A program made the position numbers and the translations under genes. The notes beneath the pieces were generated by a model. It made no database searches. It was not told where the DNA came from and saw nothing but the letters and a program-made list of their open reading frames with translations. Positions 45,712 to 54,568 of a stretch of DNA of 64,000 bases are shown here, one piece after another (the stretch's first letter is position 1; every line of letters starts with the position of its first letter). The stretch comes from Allosphingosinicella indica (GTDB lineage: Bacteria > Pseudomonadota > Alphaproteobacteria > Sphingomonadales > Sphingomonadaceae): contig NZ_LT840185.1 of assembly GCF_900177405.1 (NCBI RefSeq), forward strand, positions 2,719,501 to 2,783,500, given 5' to 3'.

Positions 45712-46589
45712 CAGGTGAGCCCGGCGTGCGCCAGCGCCGCGTCGACGGCGCGACGGCTCGCTTCGCCGGCGGACGTCATGGGCAAGCGGAGAGCGGAGGG
45801 GAAATCTTTGCGCACGCGAGTGAGCGCATATTTGACCGGGCCGGGTGAAGCATCGGTGAACAGCGCCATGTGCAGCGGATAAAGAAGGTCCTGCAGCCGC
45901 AGCGCTTCGGCCCATTCGCCGCCGAGGCAGGCGTTCTGAAAATCGGCGCAGAGCCGCGGCGCGACGTTCGCGGTCACCGAGATGCAGCCAGCGCCGCCCA
46001 TCGCCATGAAACCGAGTGCGGTGTCGTCATTCCCGGAAATCTGGATGAAGTCCGGCCCGCACGCGGCGCGGTGCGCGGTCACCCGGCCCAACATGCCGGT
46101 CGCGTCCTTGATGCCGACGATGTTGGGGAAGTCCTTCACGATCCGGCCCGCCGTCTCAACTTGGATGTCGGTTACCGTGCGCGCCGGCACGTTGTAGAGG
46201 AGGACCGGCAGCGCGCTCGCCTGCGCGACGGCCTCGAAGTGGCGGTAGATGCCCTCCTGATTGGGACGGTTGTAATAAGGTGGCACGAGCAAGACCGCAT
46301 CGGCGCCGACTTCGGCAGCCTTTTTGACATTGGCGACCGCGACCCGCGTGTCGTTCGATCCGCAGCCGGCGATGACCGGCACCCGCCCCTTCGCCTGATC
46401 GACGCAGGCGGCGACGACCGCGAAATGCTCCTCGAAGCTCAGCGTTGATGCTTCGCCAGTGGTGCCGCACGAGACGAGCCCATGGGTTCCCTCGGCGATC
46501 TGCCATTCGACGAAATCGCGATAGACGCCCTCGTCGAACGCCTCGTCGCGAAAAGGAGTCACCAGAGCCGGGATCGACCCGCGAAACAT
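45711..46589 (-). CDS. dapA: 4-hydroxy-tetrahydrodipicolinate synthase
   Basis: Condenses pyruvate with aspartate semialdehyde for lysine and diaminopimelate synthesis. The 292-residue TIM barrel has [14 protein letters not shown] near residue 44, [16 protein letters not shown] near 105, the catalytic Tyr in LYNVPART, and the Schiff-base Lys in VGIKDATG near 161. The ATG at 46589 is chosen because AGGAG lies seven bases upstream; 14 extra in-frame residues before it are not family-like. It is divergent from the lytic transglycosylase gene. Confidence 0.97.
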   Translation of the reverse strand: MFRGSIPALVTPFRDEAFDEGVYRDFVEWQIAEGTHGLVSCGTTGEASTLSFEEHFAVVAACVDQAKGRVPVIAGCGSNDTRVAVANVKKAAEVGADAVLLVPPYYNRPNQEGIYRHFEAVAQASALPVLLYNVPARTVTDIQVETAGRIVKDFPNIVGIKDATGMLGRVTAHRAACGPDFIQISGNDDTALGFMAMGGAGCISVTANVAPRLCADFQNACLGGEWAEALRLQDLLYPLHMALFTDASPGPVKYALTRVRKDFPSALRLPMTSAGEASRRAVDAALAHAGLT

Positions 46590-46698
46590 CACTATCTCCT
46601 TCACCTGCCGGAGCGATCCGTTCATAAACAACCGCTAAGACGGGCGGTTCGGGGATCGTTCAGCGTCTGATAAGGAGGGGGACCACATTCTGTCCAGC

Positions 46699-48744
46699 AT
46701 GCAGACAAGGATCGCGACGCTCGCCCTCACCGCCGTTTCCGCCGCAGCGGTGGCCGCCACGGTCAACCCCCAGCCCCCGGTTCGCCTCGCGCAATACGCG
46801 CCGGGTCAGCAGCAGGCGCAGCCGCCGGCCTATCAGCAACAACAACCACAGCAGCAATATCAGCAGCGCATCCAGCCGACCGCGAACGTCAGCCAGGCGA
46901 TCGCGCAGTGGAACAGCCTGCGTCAAAGCGACAGCTATCCCTTCTCGTCCTATTCCGCGTTCCTGACCCGCTATCGCGGCTGGCCGGGCGAAACGGCGAT
47001 GCGCCGCACCGCCGAGCGCGCGATCAATCTCGATTCCGGCACGTCGCCGAGCGATGTGGTCGCCTTCTTCCGCGTCCATCCGCCGCTCACCAACACCGGC
47101 TTCGCGCGCCAGGCGTTTGCGCTCCAGGCGCTCGGCCGCACGCAGGAAGCGCGCGAGGCGGCCCGCTCGGCATGGCGCGGCGGCCTCTTGCCGCGCCCCG
47201 ACGAGGACCGGCTGCTCGCGCAATTCGGATCGACCTTCGATCAGCGCGACCATGACGCGCGGCTGGAGATGCTGCTCGACAACAATGACGTCGCGAGCGC
47301 GCAGCGCGTGCTGCCGATGGCCTCCGCGGGCCGCCGCCAGATTTACGATACCCGCATCGCACTCCAGACGCGGATGCCCGACGCCGAATCGCGCGTCGCC
47401 GCGCTGGGCCGCGCCGCCGAGCAGGAAGCCGGCGTCCTCAAGGACCGGGCTAATTATCTGCGCAACACCAACCAGAGCGCGGCGGCGCGGCTGACGCTGG
47501 CGCGATCGCGCACGCTCGTCACCCGTCCCGCGGACGCCGACAAATGGTATGACACTTTGCTGACGATGGCGCGGGCGGCGGCGGCGGATCGCAACTGGAT
47601 GACCGCCTATCAGATCGCCGCGCAGGTCGACGACGCCTATCCGGCGGGCACCGACGTCAGCGCCAAATCCTATGGCGAGCGCGACAAATATACGAGCATC
47701 GCCTGGCTCGGCGGAACTTCGGCGCTGCTGAAGCTCAACCGCCCCGCAGATGCTGTGGTGCTGTTCGAGAAATATGCGAACGCGGCCCGCTCGCCGCAGA
47801 CGCAGACCAAGGGCTTCTACTGGGCCGGGCGCGCCGCGCAGCAGGCGGGGCAAACCGAGCGCGCACAGCAATTGTTCAACCGGGCGGCGCGTTTCAACGA
47901 TCAATTCTACGGCCAGCTCGCGCTCGAGCGGCTCGATCGCCGCGTCGCACCGCCGCCCGCCGCTGCCGTCACGCCCAGCCCGTCGGCGCGCCAGCGCTTC
48001 GCACAGCGCGATCTCGTCGCCGCCACACAGCTTCTCGGGCAGATGGGCCAGCATACAGATCAGTCGCTGTTCGTCCGCGCTCTCTCCGAACAGATCGAGA
48101 GCGACGAGGAACGGCAGGTCGCGAGCGAGTTCGGGCGGCAGATCGGCCGCCCCGATCTCGGCGTCTGGATCGCCCGCAACGCGCGCACCAGCGGCGACAG
48201 CTTCTACGCCCGCGACAGCTTTCCCGAAGTGCCGGTGCCGCCAGCCTATTCGAGCCAGTGGACGCTCAACCACGCGATCATGCGGCAGGAAAGCTCGTTC
48301 GATCGCGCCGCGGTCAGCTCGGCCAGCGCGCGCGGCATGATGCAGCTCATGCCCGGTACCGCGCGCGAGACGGCGGGCAAGCTCGGCATGTCCTACGATC
48401 TCGGCCGGCTGATCAGCGATCCGCAGTACAATATCATGCTCGGCAGCCATTATTTTCAGGGGCTGCTGCAGCGCTACGGCAATTATGCACCGCTCGCGAT
48501 CGCTGCTTACAATGCGGGGCCGGGCAACGTGAACAAATGGCTCGCCGCCAATGGCGATCCGCGGCTGCCGAGCGTCGACGTGATCCAGTGGATCGAGGAC
48601 ATCCCCTTCTTCGAGACGCGCAACTATGTGCAGCGCGTGCTGGAAAATGCGGTGGTCTATGATGCGATGCACCCCGATCGCGCACGCTCGCCCGATCGCC
48701 ACCGCCTGTCCTGGTATCTCGGCAAGACCAGCCGCCCGGGCTGA
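46699..48744 (+). CDS. Soluble lytic murein transglycosylase (Slt70 type)
   Basis: A periplasmic muramidase-like lyase that cuts peptidoglycan to 1,6-anhydro ends. The 681-residue protein has a signal peptide (about 1-22), a Gln-rich stretch near residues 40-58, an alpha-superhelical region of paired helices from about 60 to 500, and a C-terminal GH23 domain with the catalytic Glu in MRQESSFDRAAVS, ARGMMQLMPGTA, and LAIAAYNAGPGNV. The AAGGAGGGG sequence near 46672-46680 is 20 bases before the ATG at 46699, unusually far; an upstream CTG or ATT start is possible. greB follows after eight bases. Confidence 0.93.
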   Translation: MQTRIATLALTAVSAAAVAATVNPQPPVRLAQYAPGQQQAQPPAYQQQQPQQQYQQRIQPTANVSQAIAQWNSLRQSDSYPFSSYSAFLTRYRGWPGETAMRRTAERAINLDSGTSPSDVVAFFRVHPPLTNTGFARQAFALQALGRTQEAREAARSAWRGGLLPRPDEDRLLAQFGSTFDQRDHDARLEMLLDNNDVASAQRVLPMASAGRRQIYDTRIALQTRMPDAESRVAALGRAAEQEAGVLKDRANYLRNTNQSAAARLTLARSRTLVTRPADADKWYDTLLTMARAAAADRNWMTAYQIAAQVDDAYPAGTDVSAKSYGERDKYTSIAWLGGTSALLKLNRPADAVVLFEKYANAARSPQTQTKGFYWAGRAAQQAGQTERAQQLFNRAARFNDQFYGQLALERLDRRVAPPPAAAVTPSPSARQRFAQRDLVAATQLLGQMGQHTDQSLFVRALSEQIESDEERQVASEFGRQIGRPDLGVWIARNARTSGDSFYARDSFPEVPVPPAYSSQWTLNHAIMRQESSFDRAAVSSASARGMMQLMPGTARETAGKLGMSYDLGRLISDPQYNIMLGSHYFQGLLQRYGNYAPLAIAAYNAGPGNVNKWLAANGDPRLPSVDVIQWIEDIPFFETRNYVQRVLENAVVYDAMHPDRARSPDRHRLSWYLGKTSRPG

Positions 48745-48752
48745 CGCGCGGC

Positions 48753-49238
48753 ATGGGGGACCGCCCGAACTACATCACCCCAGCGGGGTATAAGGCGCTG
48801 CGTGTCGAATATGACGCGCTCTACGGCGACGAGCGGCCAAAGCTGCTCGAAACGATTGCCTGGGCGGCAGGCAACGGCGACCGGTCTGAGAACGGCGACT
48901 ATATTTACGGCCGCAAGCGGCTCCGCGAAATCGACCGGCGGATTAATTTTCTGTCGAAGCGGATGGAGAAGGCGCAGGTCGTCGATCCCGCCGCGCAGCC
49001 GGACAAGGCGCGCGTCTATTTCGGCGCGACCGTGACACTGGCCGACGAGGAGGATTGCGAACGCGTCATCACCATCGTCGGGGAGGACGAGATGGACGCG
49101 GGCGCGGGCCGGGTGAGCTGGTCGTCGCCGATCGCGCGGGCGGTGCGCGGCGCCGCGATCGGCGATGTCAGAAGCGTGCCGCTGCCCGCAGGGAGCTGCG
49201 AATATGAAGTTGTCGCGATCGCCTATCCTGAGGCTTGA
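48753..49238 (+). CDS. greB: Transcription elongation factor GreB
   Basis: Stimulates transcript cleavage by paused RNA polymerase. The 161-residue protein has the N-terminal coiled coil with NYITPAGYKALRVEYDAL and GDRSENGDYIYGRKRLREID (the acidic tip), then a C-terminal FKBP-like domain with WSSPIARAVRGAAIGD. The YGRKRL stretch points to GreB rather than GreA. It lies eight bases after the transglycosylase stop and is probably co-transcribed. Confidence 0.93.
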   Translation: MGDRPNYITPAGYKALRVEYDALYGDERPKLLETIAWAAGNGDRSENGDYIYGRKRLREIDRRINFLSKRMEKAQVVDPAAQPDKARVYFGATVTLADEEDCERVITIVGEDEMDAGAGRVSWSSPIARAVRGAAIGDVRSVPLPAGSCEYEVVAIAYPEA

Positions 49239-49243
49239 AGCGC

Positions 49244-49624
49244 CTACCAGTAATCCTGGTCGCGCGCGGCCTGCACCAGCGCGACACGGATTTCCTCGTC
49301 GGTGAGGCGCAAGTCGGCATCGGTATCGGCATAGCGCCGGAACCAGACGTTTGCGCGATCGGCCGTGCCGACACCGATCCGGCCGTTCGCCGCGCCGCTG
49401 AACCCGGCCGCGACGATCGTGCGCCCCTCTTCGGTATCGGCCAGCCACGGATCGAGAAGGTCGGCGCCCCGTCCGGCGAAGCGGTCGCCGAGATAGGAAT
49501 ATTCGCCGTAGCGCATCCCTTCCTCGCCATAGGGGTCGTGCGCGTAGCCGTAATCGCCCCGATAGGCGCAGGCGGCGGTGACGCCGGCGGCAAGCACGAC
49601 GAACGCGATCAACGGTAAGCGCAT
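49244..49624 (-). CDS. Small lipoprotein with EF-hand-like loop
   Basis: A 126-residue protein with a signal sequence and lipobox VTAAC at residues 15-19, so it is probably lipid-anchored. After a Tyr/Gly-rich stretch (YRGDYGYAHDPYGEEGMRYGEY) comes a C-terminal EF-hand-like loop, DTDADLRLTDEE near residues 99-110. This has acidic residues at positions 1, 3, 5 and 12, but Leu replaces the usual Gly at position 6. Calcium binding is possible. I do not recognise a named family. It is convergent with greB. Confidence 0.8.
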   Translation of the reverse strand: MRLPLIAFVVLAAGVTAACAYRGDYGYAHDPYGEEGMRYGEYSYLGDRFAGRGADLLDPWLADTEEGRTIVAAGFSGAANGRIGVGTADRANVWFRRYADTDADLRLTDEEIRVALVQAARDQDYW

Positions 49625-49713
49625 GAGGTCCCCCCTCCCCTTCGGTCTCGGAGGGAGATTAACCGTGTTCCGGCGAAATAGTTGCCTCGTTCCAGGGCAG
49701 CGATGCCGCTGTC

Positions 49714-51531
49714 CTATTCCGGTGCAACCGTCTTGGCGGGGTCGGCGGCCTTGGTGCCGCTCGGTGGGACGAGGCGGATGTGGAGCTCGCGAAGCTGCTT
49801 CATGCTCACTTCGCCCGGCGCGCCCATCATCAGATCCTCGGCCTTCTGGTTCATCGGGAAGAGGACGACCTCGCGGATGTTGGGCTCGCCGGCCAGCAGC
49901 ATCACGATGCGGTCGATGCCCGGCGCCGATCCGCCATGCGGCGGCGCGCCGAACTTGAAGGCGTTGATCATGCCCGAGAAATTGGTGTCGACGTCGTCCC
50001 TGGAATAGCCGGCAATCTCGAACGCCTTGTACATGATGTCGGGCCGGTGGTTCCGGATCGCGCCCGACGACAGCTCCACGCCGTTGCAGACGATGTCATA
50101 CTGGAAAGCGAGGATGTCGAGCGGGTCCTTCGTCTCCAGCGCCTCCAGCTCGCCCTGCGGCATCGAGAAGGGGTTGTGGCTGAAATCGATCTTCTTCGCT
50201 TCCTCGTCATATTCGAACATCGGGAAATCGACGACCCAGCAGAAATCGAACCGCCCCTCATCAATCAACCCGAGCTGTTCGCCGACGCGGGTGCGCGCCG
50301 CGCCCGCGAGCTTCACCGCCTGCGCTTCCTTGCCTGCCGCGAAGAAGATGCCGTCGTCGGGGCCGAGGCCGAGCGCATCGACCAGCTTCCGGGTCGCATC
50401 CTCGCCGTGGTTCTTGGCGATGGGGCCGCCGAGCTCGCCGCCCTTCTGGGTAATGTAGCCAAGGCCGGCATGGCCTTCGCCCCGCGCCCAATCGTTCATG
50501 TCGTCGAAGAACTTGCGGCTCTTGTCGGCGGTGCCCGGCGCCGGAATGGCGCGAACGACGTTGCCGCCCTCCACCATCCGCGCGAACAGGCCGAAGCCCG
50601 AACCGGCGAAATGGCCGGTCACGTCGGTGATGAGGATGGGATTGCGCAGGTCCGGCTTGTCGGAGCCGTATTTGAGCATCGCTTCCTTGTAGGGAATGCG
50701 CGGGAACTGGCCCGCGGGCGTGACGCTCCGGCCGTCGGCAAATTCCTCGAACACGCCGGCGAGCACCGGCTCCAGCGCCGCGAACACGTCGTCCTGCGTC
50801 ACATAGCTCATCTCGAGATCGAGCTGGTAGAATTCACCCGGGCTGCGGTCGGCGCGTGCATCCTCGTCGCGGAAGCAGGGCGCGATCTGGAAATAGCGAT
50901 CGAAGCCGGCGACCATGATGAGCTGCTTGAACATCTGCGGCGCCTGCGGAAGCGCGTAGAATTTGCCGGGATGAACGCGGCTCGGCACCAGATAGTCGCG
51001 GGCACCTTCGGGGCTCGACGCGGTCAGGATCGGCGTCTGGAACTCGGTGAAGCCCTGATCGACCATGCGGCGGCGGATCGACGAGATCACCTGGCTGCGC
51101 AGCACGATGTTGCGGTGGATGCGGTCGCGGCGAAGATCGAGATAGCGATAACGCAGGCGGATATCCTCGGGATAATCGGCCTCGCCCGCCACCGGCAGCG
51201 GCAGCTCTTCGGCAGCGGATTGCACGGTGACTTCGCTTGCCACCACTTCGATTTCGCCGGTCGCGAGATTGGCGTTGGAAGCCTCTCCGCCGCGCGCCAC
51301 CACTTCGCCGGTGATCGTGACCACCGATTCCGCGCGCAGCCGATCGAGCGTCGCCAGCGCTTCGCTTCCCGCCTTGCCGACGATCTGGGTGAGGCCGTAA
51401 TGATCGCGCAGGTCCACGAACAGTACGCCGCCATGATCGCGCTTGCGGTGGATCCAGCCCGACAGACGGACCGTCGATCCGACGTCGGAGGCGCGGAGCT
51501 GGCCGCAAGTGTGGCTGCGATAGGCGTGCAT
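49714..51531 (-). CDS. aspS: Aspartyl-tRNA synthetase
   Basis: Class II synthetase charging tRNA-Asp. The 605-residue bacterial-type enzyme has an N-terminal OB fold ([25 protein letters not shown]), the class II motif 2 region [24 protein letters not shown], a GAD insertion domain near residues 290-420, and motif 3 [19 protein letters not shown]. The ATG at 51531 ([12 protein letters not shown]) is the usual N-terminus; longer upstream frames overlap rnd. It is divergent from rnd. Confidence 0.97.
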   Translation of the reverse strand: MHAYRSHTCGQLRASDVGSTVRLSGWIHRKRDHGGVLFVDLRDHYGLTQIVGKAGSEALATLDRLRAESVVTITGEVVARGGEASNANLATGEIEVVASEVTVQSAAEELPLPVAGEADYPEDIRLRYRYLDLRRDRIHRNIVLRSQVISSIRRRMVDQGFTEFQTPILTASSPEGARDYLVPSRVHPGKFYALPQAPQMFKQLIMVAGFDRYFQIAPCFRDEDARADRSPGEFYQLDLEMSYVTQDDVFAALEPVLAGVFEEFADGRSVTPAGQFPRIPYKEAMLKYGSDKPDLRNPILITDVTGHFAGSGFGLFARMVEGGNVVRAIPAPGTADKSRKFFDDMNDWARGEGHAGLGYITQKGGELGGPIAKNHGEDATRKLVDALGLGPDDGIFFAAGKEAQAVKLAGAARTRVGEQLGLIDEGRFDFCWVVDFPMFEYDEEAKKIDFSHNPFSMPQGELEALETKDPLDILAFQYDIVCNGVELSSGAIRNHRPDIMYKAFEIAGYSRDDVDTNFSGMINAFKFGAPPHGGSAPGIDRIVMLLAGEPNIREVVLFPMNQKAEDLMMGAPGEVSMKQLRELHIRLVPPSGTKAADPAKTVAPE

Positions 51532-51623
51532 GATGATCGGCTTTCCGGCTTTGGCGAACCTGTGGGAATTGCGGCGTCGCTTCACCGGCAAGCCCGCCTT
51601 TGTCAAGGGAGCAGCCCGGGGCT

Positions 51624-52808
51624 ATGGACCGCGCCATGCAGATCCATCCTCTCATCACCGACAGCGAATCGCTGCTGAAATTGTGCGAAAGGCTCGCCGC
51701 CGGCCCGTTCGTCGCCGTCGACACCGAGTTCATGCGCGAGAACACCTATTGGCCGGACCTGTGCTTGGTGCAGATCGGCAATGAGGCGGAAGCAGCCGCG
51801 ATCGACCCCAAGGCGGACGGGCTCGATCTTGCGCCGCTGCTCAACCTTCTCGTCAACAACGAGGATGTGCTGAAGGTCTTCCATGCCGGTGGGCAGGATA
51901 TCGAAATCATCTACAATCTCACCGGCGCGACGCCGCACCCGCTGTTCGACACGCAGATCGCGGCGATGGCGCTCGGGCTCGGCGAGCAGATCGGCTATTC
52001 CAATCTGGTCGAGAGCCTGCTGGGCCATAATATCGACAAGGGCGCGCGCTTCACCGACTGGGCGCGGCGCCCGCTCGATGCGCGGCAGATCGATTATGCG
52101 ATCGGCGACGTCACCCATCTCGCGACGCTCTTCCCCAAGATGCTCGGCAAGCTGCGCAAGACCGGCCGCGGCGCCTGGCTCGATCAGGAGATGGAGCGTC
52201 TGGCGGACCCGTCCAATTACGCCAACGATCCCGCGCAGGCGTGGAAGCGCGTCCGCTTCCCGAGCCGCAAGCCCGAAGCGCTCGGCATCCTGAAGGCGCT
52301 CGCCGCCTGGCGGGAGATCGAGGCGCGGTCAAAGAATCTGCCGCGCGGCCGCATCATGAAGGACGAGACGCTGGCGGACGTTGCGGCACACCCGCCGTCG
52401 AACCAGGAATCGCTCGGCCGCGTGCGCGGTCTGTCGGCGGCGTGGAAGACCAACGACATCGGCGCGCGGATGATGGACGCGCTCGCTGCGGCGCATCCCC
52501 TGCCCGCGTCCGAAATGCCCGCGCGGGAGGATCGCGCACCTGGCCTCGGCAAGGAAGGCGCGCTGGTCGCTGATCTCCTCAAACTGCTGCTCAAGATCCG
52601 CGCCCGCGAATCGAACGTCGCCGCGCGGCTCATCGCGCGATCGGAGGAACTGGAGATGCTGGCGGCGGGGCGGCGCGACGGGCTGTCGATCCTGCAAGGC
52701 TGGCGGTTCGACGAATTCGGCCGCGATGCGTTGGACCTCGTCGAGGGCCGCCTCGCCTTCGCGGTGATGGGCGGCAAGCTCAAGATGACGCGCACGGAGA
52801 GCGAATGA
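51624..52808 (+). CDS. rnd: Ribonuclease D
   Basis: 3'-5' exoribonuclease for tRNA 3' maturation. The DEDDy exonuclease motifs are VAVDTEFMREN (motif I), KVFHAGGQDIEII (II), and IDYAIGDVTHLATL (III, with the Tyr). HRDC-type helical domains follow. The 394-residue frame starts at ATG 51624 with GGGAGC about ten bases upstream; an ATG at 51636 is an alternative. Its stop overlaps the next start. It is divergent from aspS. Confidence 0.95.
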   Translation: MDRAMQIHPLITDSESLLKLCERLAAGPFVAVDTEFMRENTYWPDLCLVQIGNEAEAAAIDPKADGLDLAPLLNLLVNNEDVLKVFHAGGQDIEIIYNLTGATPHPLFDTQIAAMALGLGEQIGYSNLVESLLGHNIDKGARFTDWARRPLDARQIDYAIGDVTHLATLFPKMLGKLRKTGRGAWLDQEMERLADPSNYANDPAQAWKRVRFPSRKPEALGILKALAAWREIEARSKNLPRGRIMKDETLADVAAHPPSNQESLGRVRGLSAAWKTNDIGARMMDALAAAHPLPASEMPAREDRAPGLGKEGALVADLLKLLLKIRARESNVAARLIARSEELEMLAAGRRDGLSILQGWRFDEFGRDALDLVEGRLAFAVMGGKLKMTRTESE

Positions 52809-53098
52809 TGAAGGCGATGATCCCCCTCGCCGCGCTCGCGGCATCAGCTTGCACCACGGCCGGAGCGGAGGCCGACACGCCGCCGATGCCATCGGGCGAA
52901 TGCAAGGCGGAAGCCGCGGCTACCCTGGTAGGCCAAGCCGCGAGCCCCGAACTCGGGGCCGATGCGTTGCGGCTGACCGGCGCGAAAGGCTTGCGCTGGA
53001 TCCGGCCCGGCGATGCGGTGACAATGGACTATCGATCCGACCGGCTGAACGTGAAGCTGGACGACAGCGGCAAGGTCGAAAGCTTCAACTGCGGCTGA
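52805..53098 (+). CDS. I78-family peptidase inhibitor-like lipoprotein
   Basis: A 97-residue protein with a lipobox-like AASAC at residues 12-16 and an I78-type C-terminal domain: LVGQAASPELGADALRLTGAKGLRWIRPGDAVTMDYRSDRLNV, ending SFNCG. I78 relatives inhibit serine peptidases. Cys32 (GECKAE) and the near-terminal Cys could form a disulfide. The ATG overlaps the rnd stop (ATGATGA). Envelope location is inferred. Confidence 0.88.
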   Translation: MMKAMIPLAALAASACTTAGAEADTPPMPSGECKAEAAATLVGQAASPELGADALRLTGAKGLRWIRPGDAVTMDYRSDRLNVKLDDSGKVESFNCG

Positions 53099-53101
53099 CC
53101 G

Positions 53102-54565
53102 TCAGCGCGGCCCCGCTTCGAAGCCGATGCCGAGCGCCCCTGCCAGCGTCTTGAGGCGCCGCATCACCGGCTCGCCGAGGATCGCGAGATCGGCGCGCGC
53201 AACTTCCAGCCGAAGCGTGTCGTCCTCAACCTTGAGGCGGGAGCGGCGGAGACTTTCGGCAACGCCGCCGCTGAGGCGGTGCGCGAGCCGCATCGCCAGC
53301 CCCCATTGCGCGGCGCGGTCGAGCGCTTCCGAGCTGCACAGCGGCGCGAACGGCAGGCCTTCGAACGCCTTGCCGCCGCCGAAATTGGTAAACAGCGCCT
53401 GCGCCAGCATCACGCGGCCCGGGATGTCGACGCCGACCCAATTGCCGTGCAACGCGATCTCCATGCCGCGCTCGGCCCGGAAATCGGGGTGCGCGGCCCA
53501 GGCGACGTCGCTCAGCAGACAGGCGGCAAGGCGGAGACGCGCCATTTCGGGCGGATCGTCGAACACCGGCGCGATCCAGCGATCGATCAGCGCGCCATGC
53601 TCGGCGAAGCGGCCGAGACCGCGCCCCGCCTGCCGCACCGCCTCGATCAACGGATCGCGGGCGCGGACGCGTGAACCGAGCGCGTCGTAGAGCAGACCTT
53701 CGCGGATGCCGTAAGCGGAGACGATCAGCTCGCTCGGTCTCAACGTCTGGCAGAGCGCGTCGAGCAGCAGGTTGGCGGTCGGCAGCGTGCTCCGGCGGGA
53801 CGACGAGACCATCGCGAGCTTCTCGCCGCCATCGATCAGCGCCGCGATGTCGCGCCCCAGGTCGGCGGGCCGATCGGGCGGCATCCGATGATGATGCGTG
53901 ATCGGCAGCGGATGCCCCTCGAGCGCCATGTCGAGATGCGCCAGTGCGCGCCACGATCCCCCGACGAGGTAGAGCGGTCGGCCCTTGCCGGCGCGTTTGG
54001 CGAAATCGGCCTTGTCGATCGCGCGACGGGCGTGGCGCTGCAATATATCGGGGCCTTGCTCGAACAGCGGCTCGGTGCGGAGCACGCCGAGCGGTAGCGA
54101 AACGCTGTCGCCGACCTCGCCGCCCGCGACCTCGACCAGTTCGAGGCTGCCGCCGCCGAGATCGGCGACGATGCCGTCCGCCTCCGGAATGGCGGACAGG
54201 ACGCCGAGCCCGGCCATCATCCCCTCCTGCTCGCCCGACAGCACTTCGGGGTCGAAACCGGTGGCCTTGATCGCTTTGAGGAAAGCGCGGCCGTTGGCGG
54301 CATCGCGCACCGCCGCGGTCGCAACGACGCGGACACGGCCGACGCCCATCTGGCGGGTGAGGATGCGGAAGCGCTCGAGCGCTGCCAGAGCACGCGCTTG
54401 CGCCTCGTCAGGAAGCTCGCCGCTCTCGCCGAGATCGCGGCCGAGGCCCGCCATGATCTTTTCGTTGAACAGCACGAGCGGCGCCCGCGTGGCGGCGGCG
54501 TAGACGACCAGGCGCACCGAGTTCGACCCGATGTCGATAATCGCGACCGGCTTCAATCGAGGCAT
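53102..54565 (-). CDS. ppx: Exopolyphosphatase (Ppx/GppA family)
   Basis: Hydrolyses terminal phosphate from polyphosphate, or the gamma phosphate of pppGpp. The 487-residue protein has an actin-like ATPase fold: PVAIIDIGSNSVRLVVYA near residue 6, ATAAVRDAANG, SGEQEGMMAGLGV, VADLGGGSLELVEV near 139, then an HD-like C-terminal domain. It directly follows ppk1 on the same strand with three bases between, so synthesis and breakdown of polyphosphate are co-expressed. A GppA function cannot be excluded. Confidence 0.94.
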   Translation of the reverse strand: MPRLKPVAIIDIGSNSVRLVVYAAATRAPLVLFNEKIMAGLGRDLGESGELPDEAQARALAALERFRILTRQMGVGRVRVVATAAVRDAANGRAFLKAIKATGFDPEVLSGEQEGMMAGLGVLSAIPEADGIVADLGGGSLELVEVAGGEVGDSVSLPLGVLRTEPLFEQGPDILQRHARRAIDKADFAKRAGKGRPLYLVGGSWRALAHLDMALEGHPLPITHHHRMPPDRPADLGRDIAALIDGGEKLAMVSSSRRSTLPTANLLLDALCQTLRPSELIVSAYGIREGLLYDALGSRVRARDPLIEAVRQAGRGLGRFAEHGALIDRWIAPVFDDPPEMARLRLAACLLSDVAWAAHPDFRAERGMEIALHGNWVGVDIPGRVMLAQALFTNFGGGKAFEGLPFAPLCSSEALDRAAQWGLAMRLAHRLSGGVAESLRRSRLKVEDDTLRLEVARADLAILGEPVMRRLKTLAGALGIGFEAGPR

Positions 54566-54568
54566 CGG

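Noticed and set aside
45229-46700. tmRNA gene near smpB
   Set aside because: The flanking intervals are coding or only about 110 bases, with no tRNA-like ends or tag sequence.
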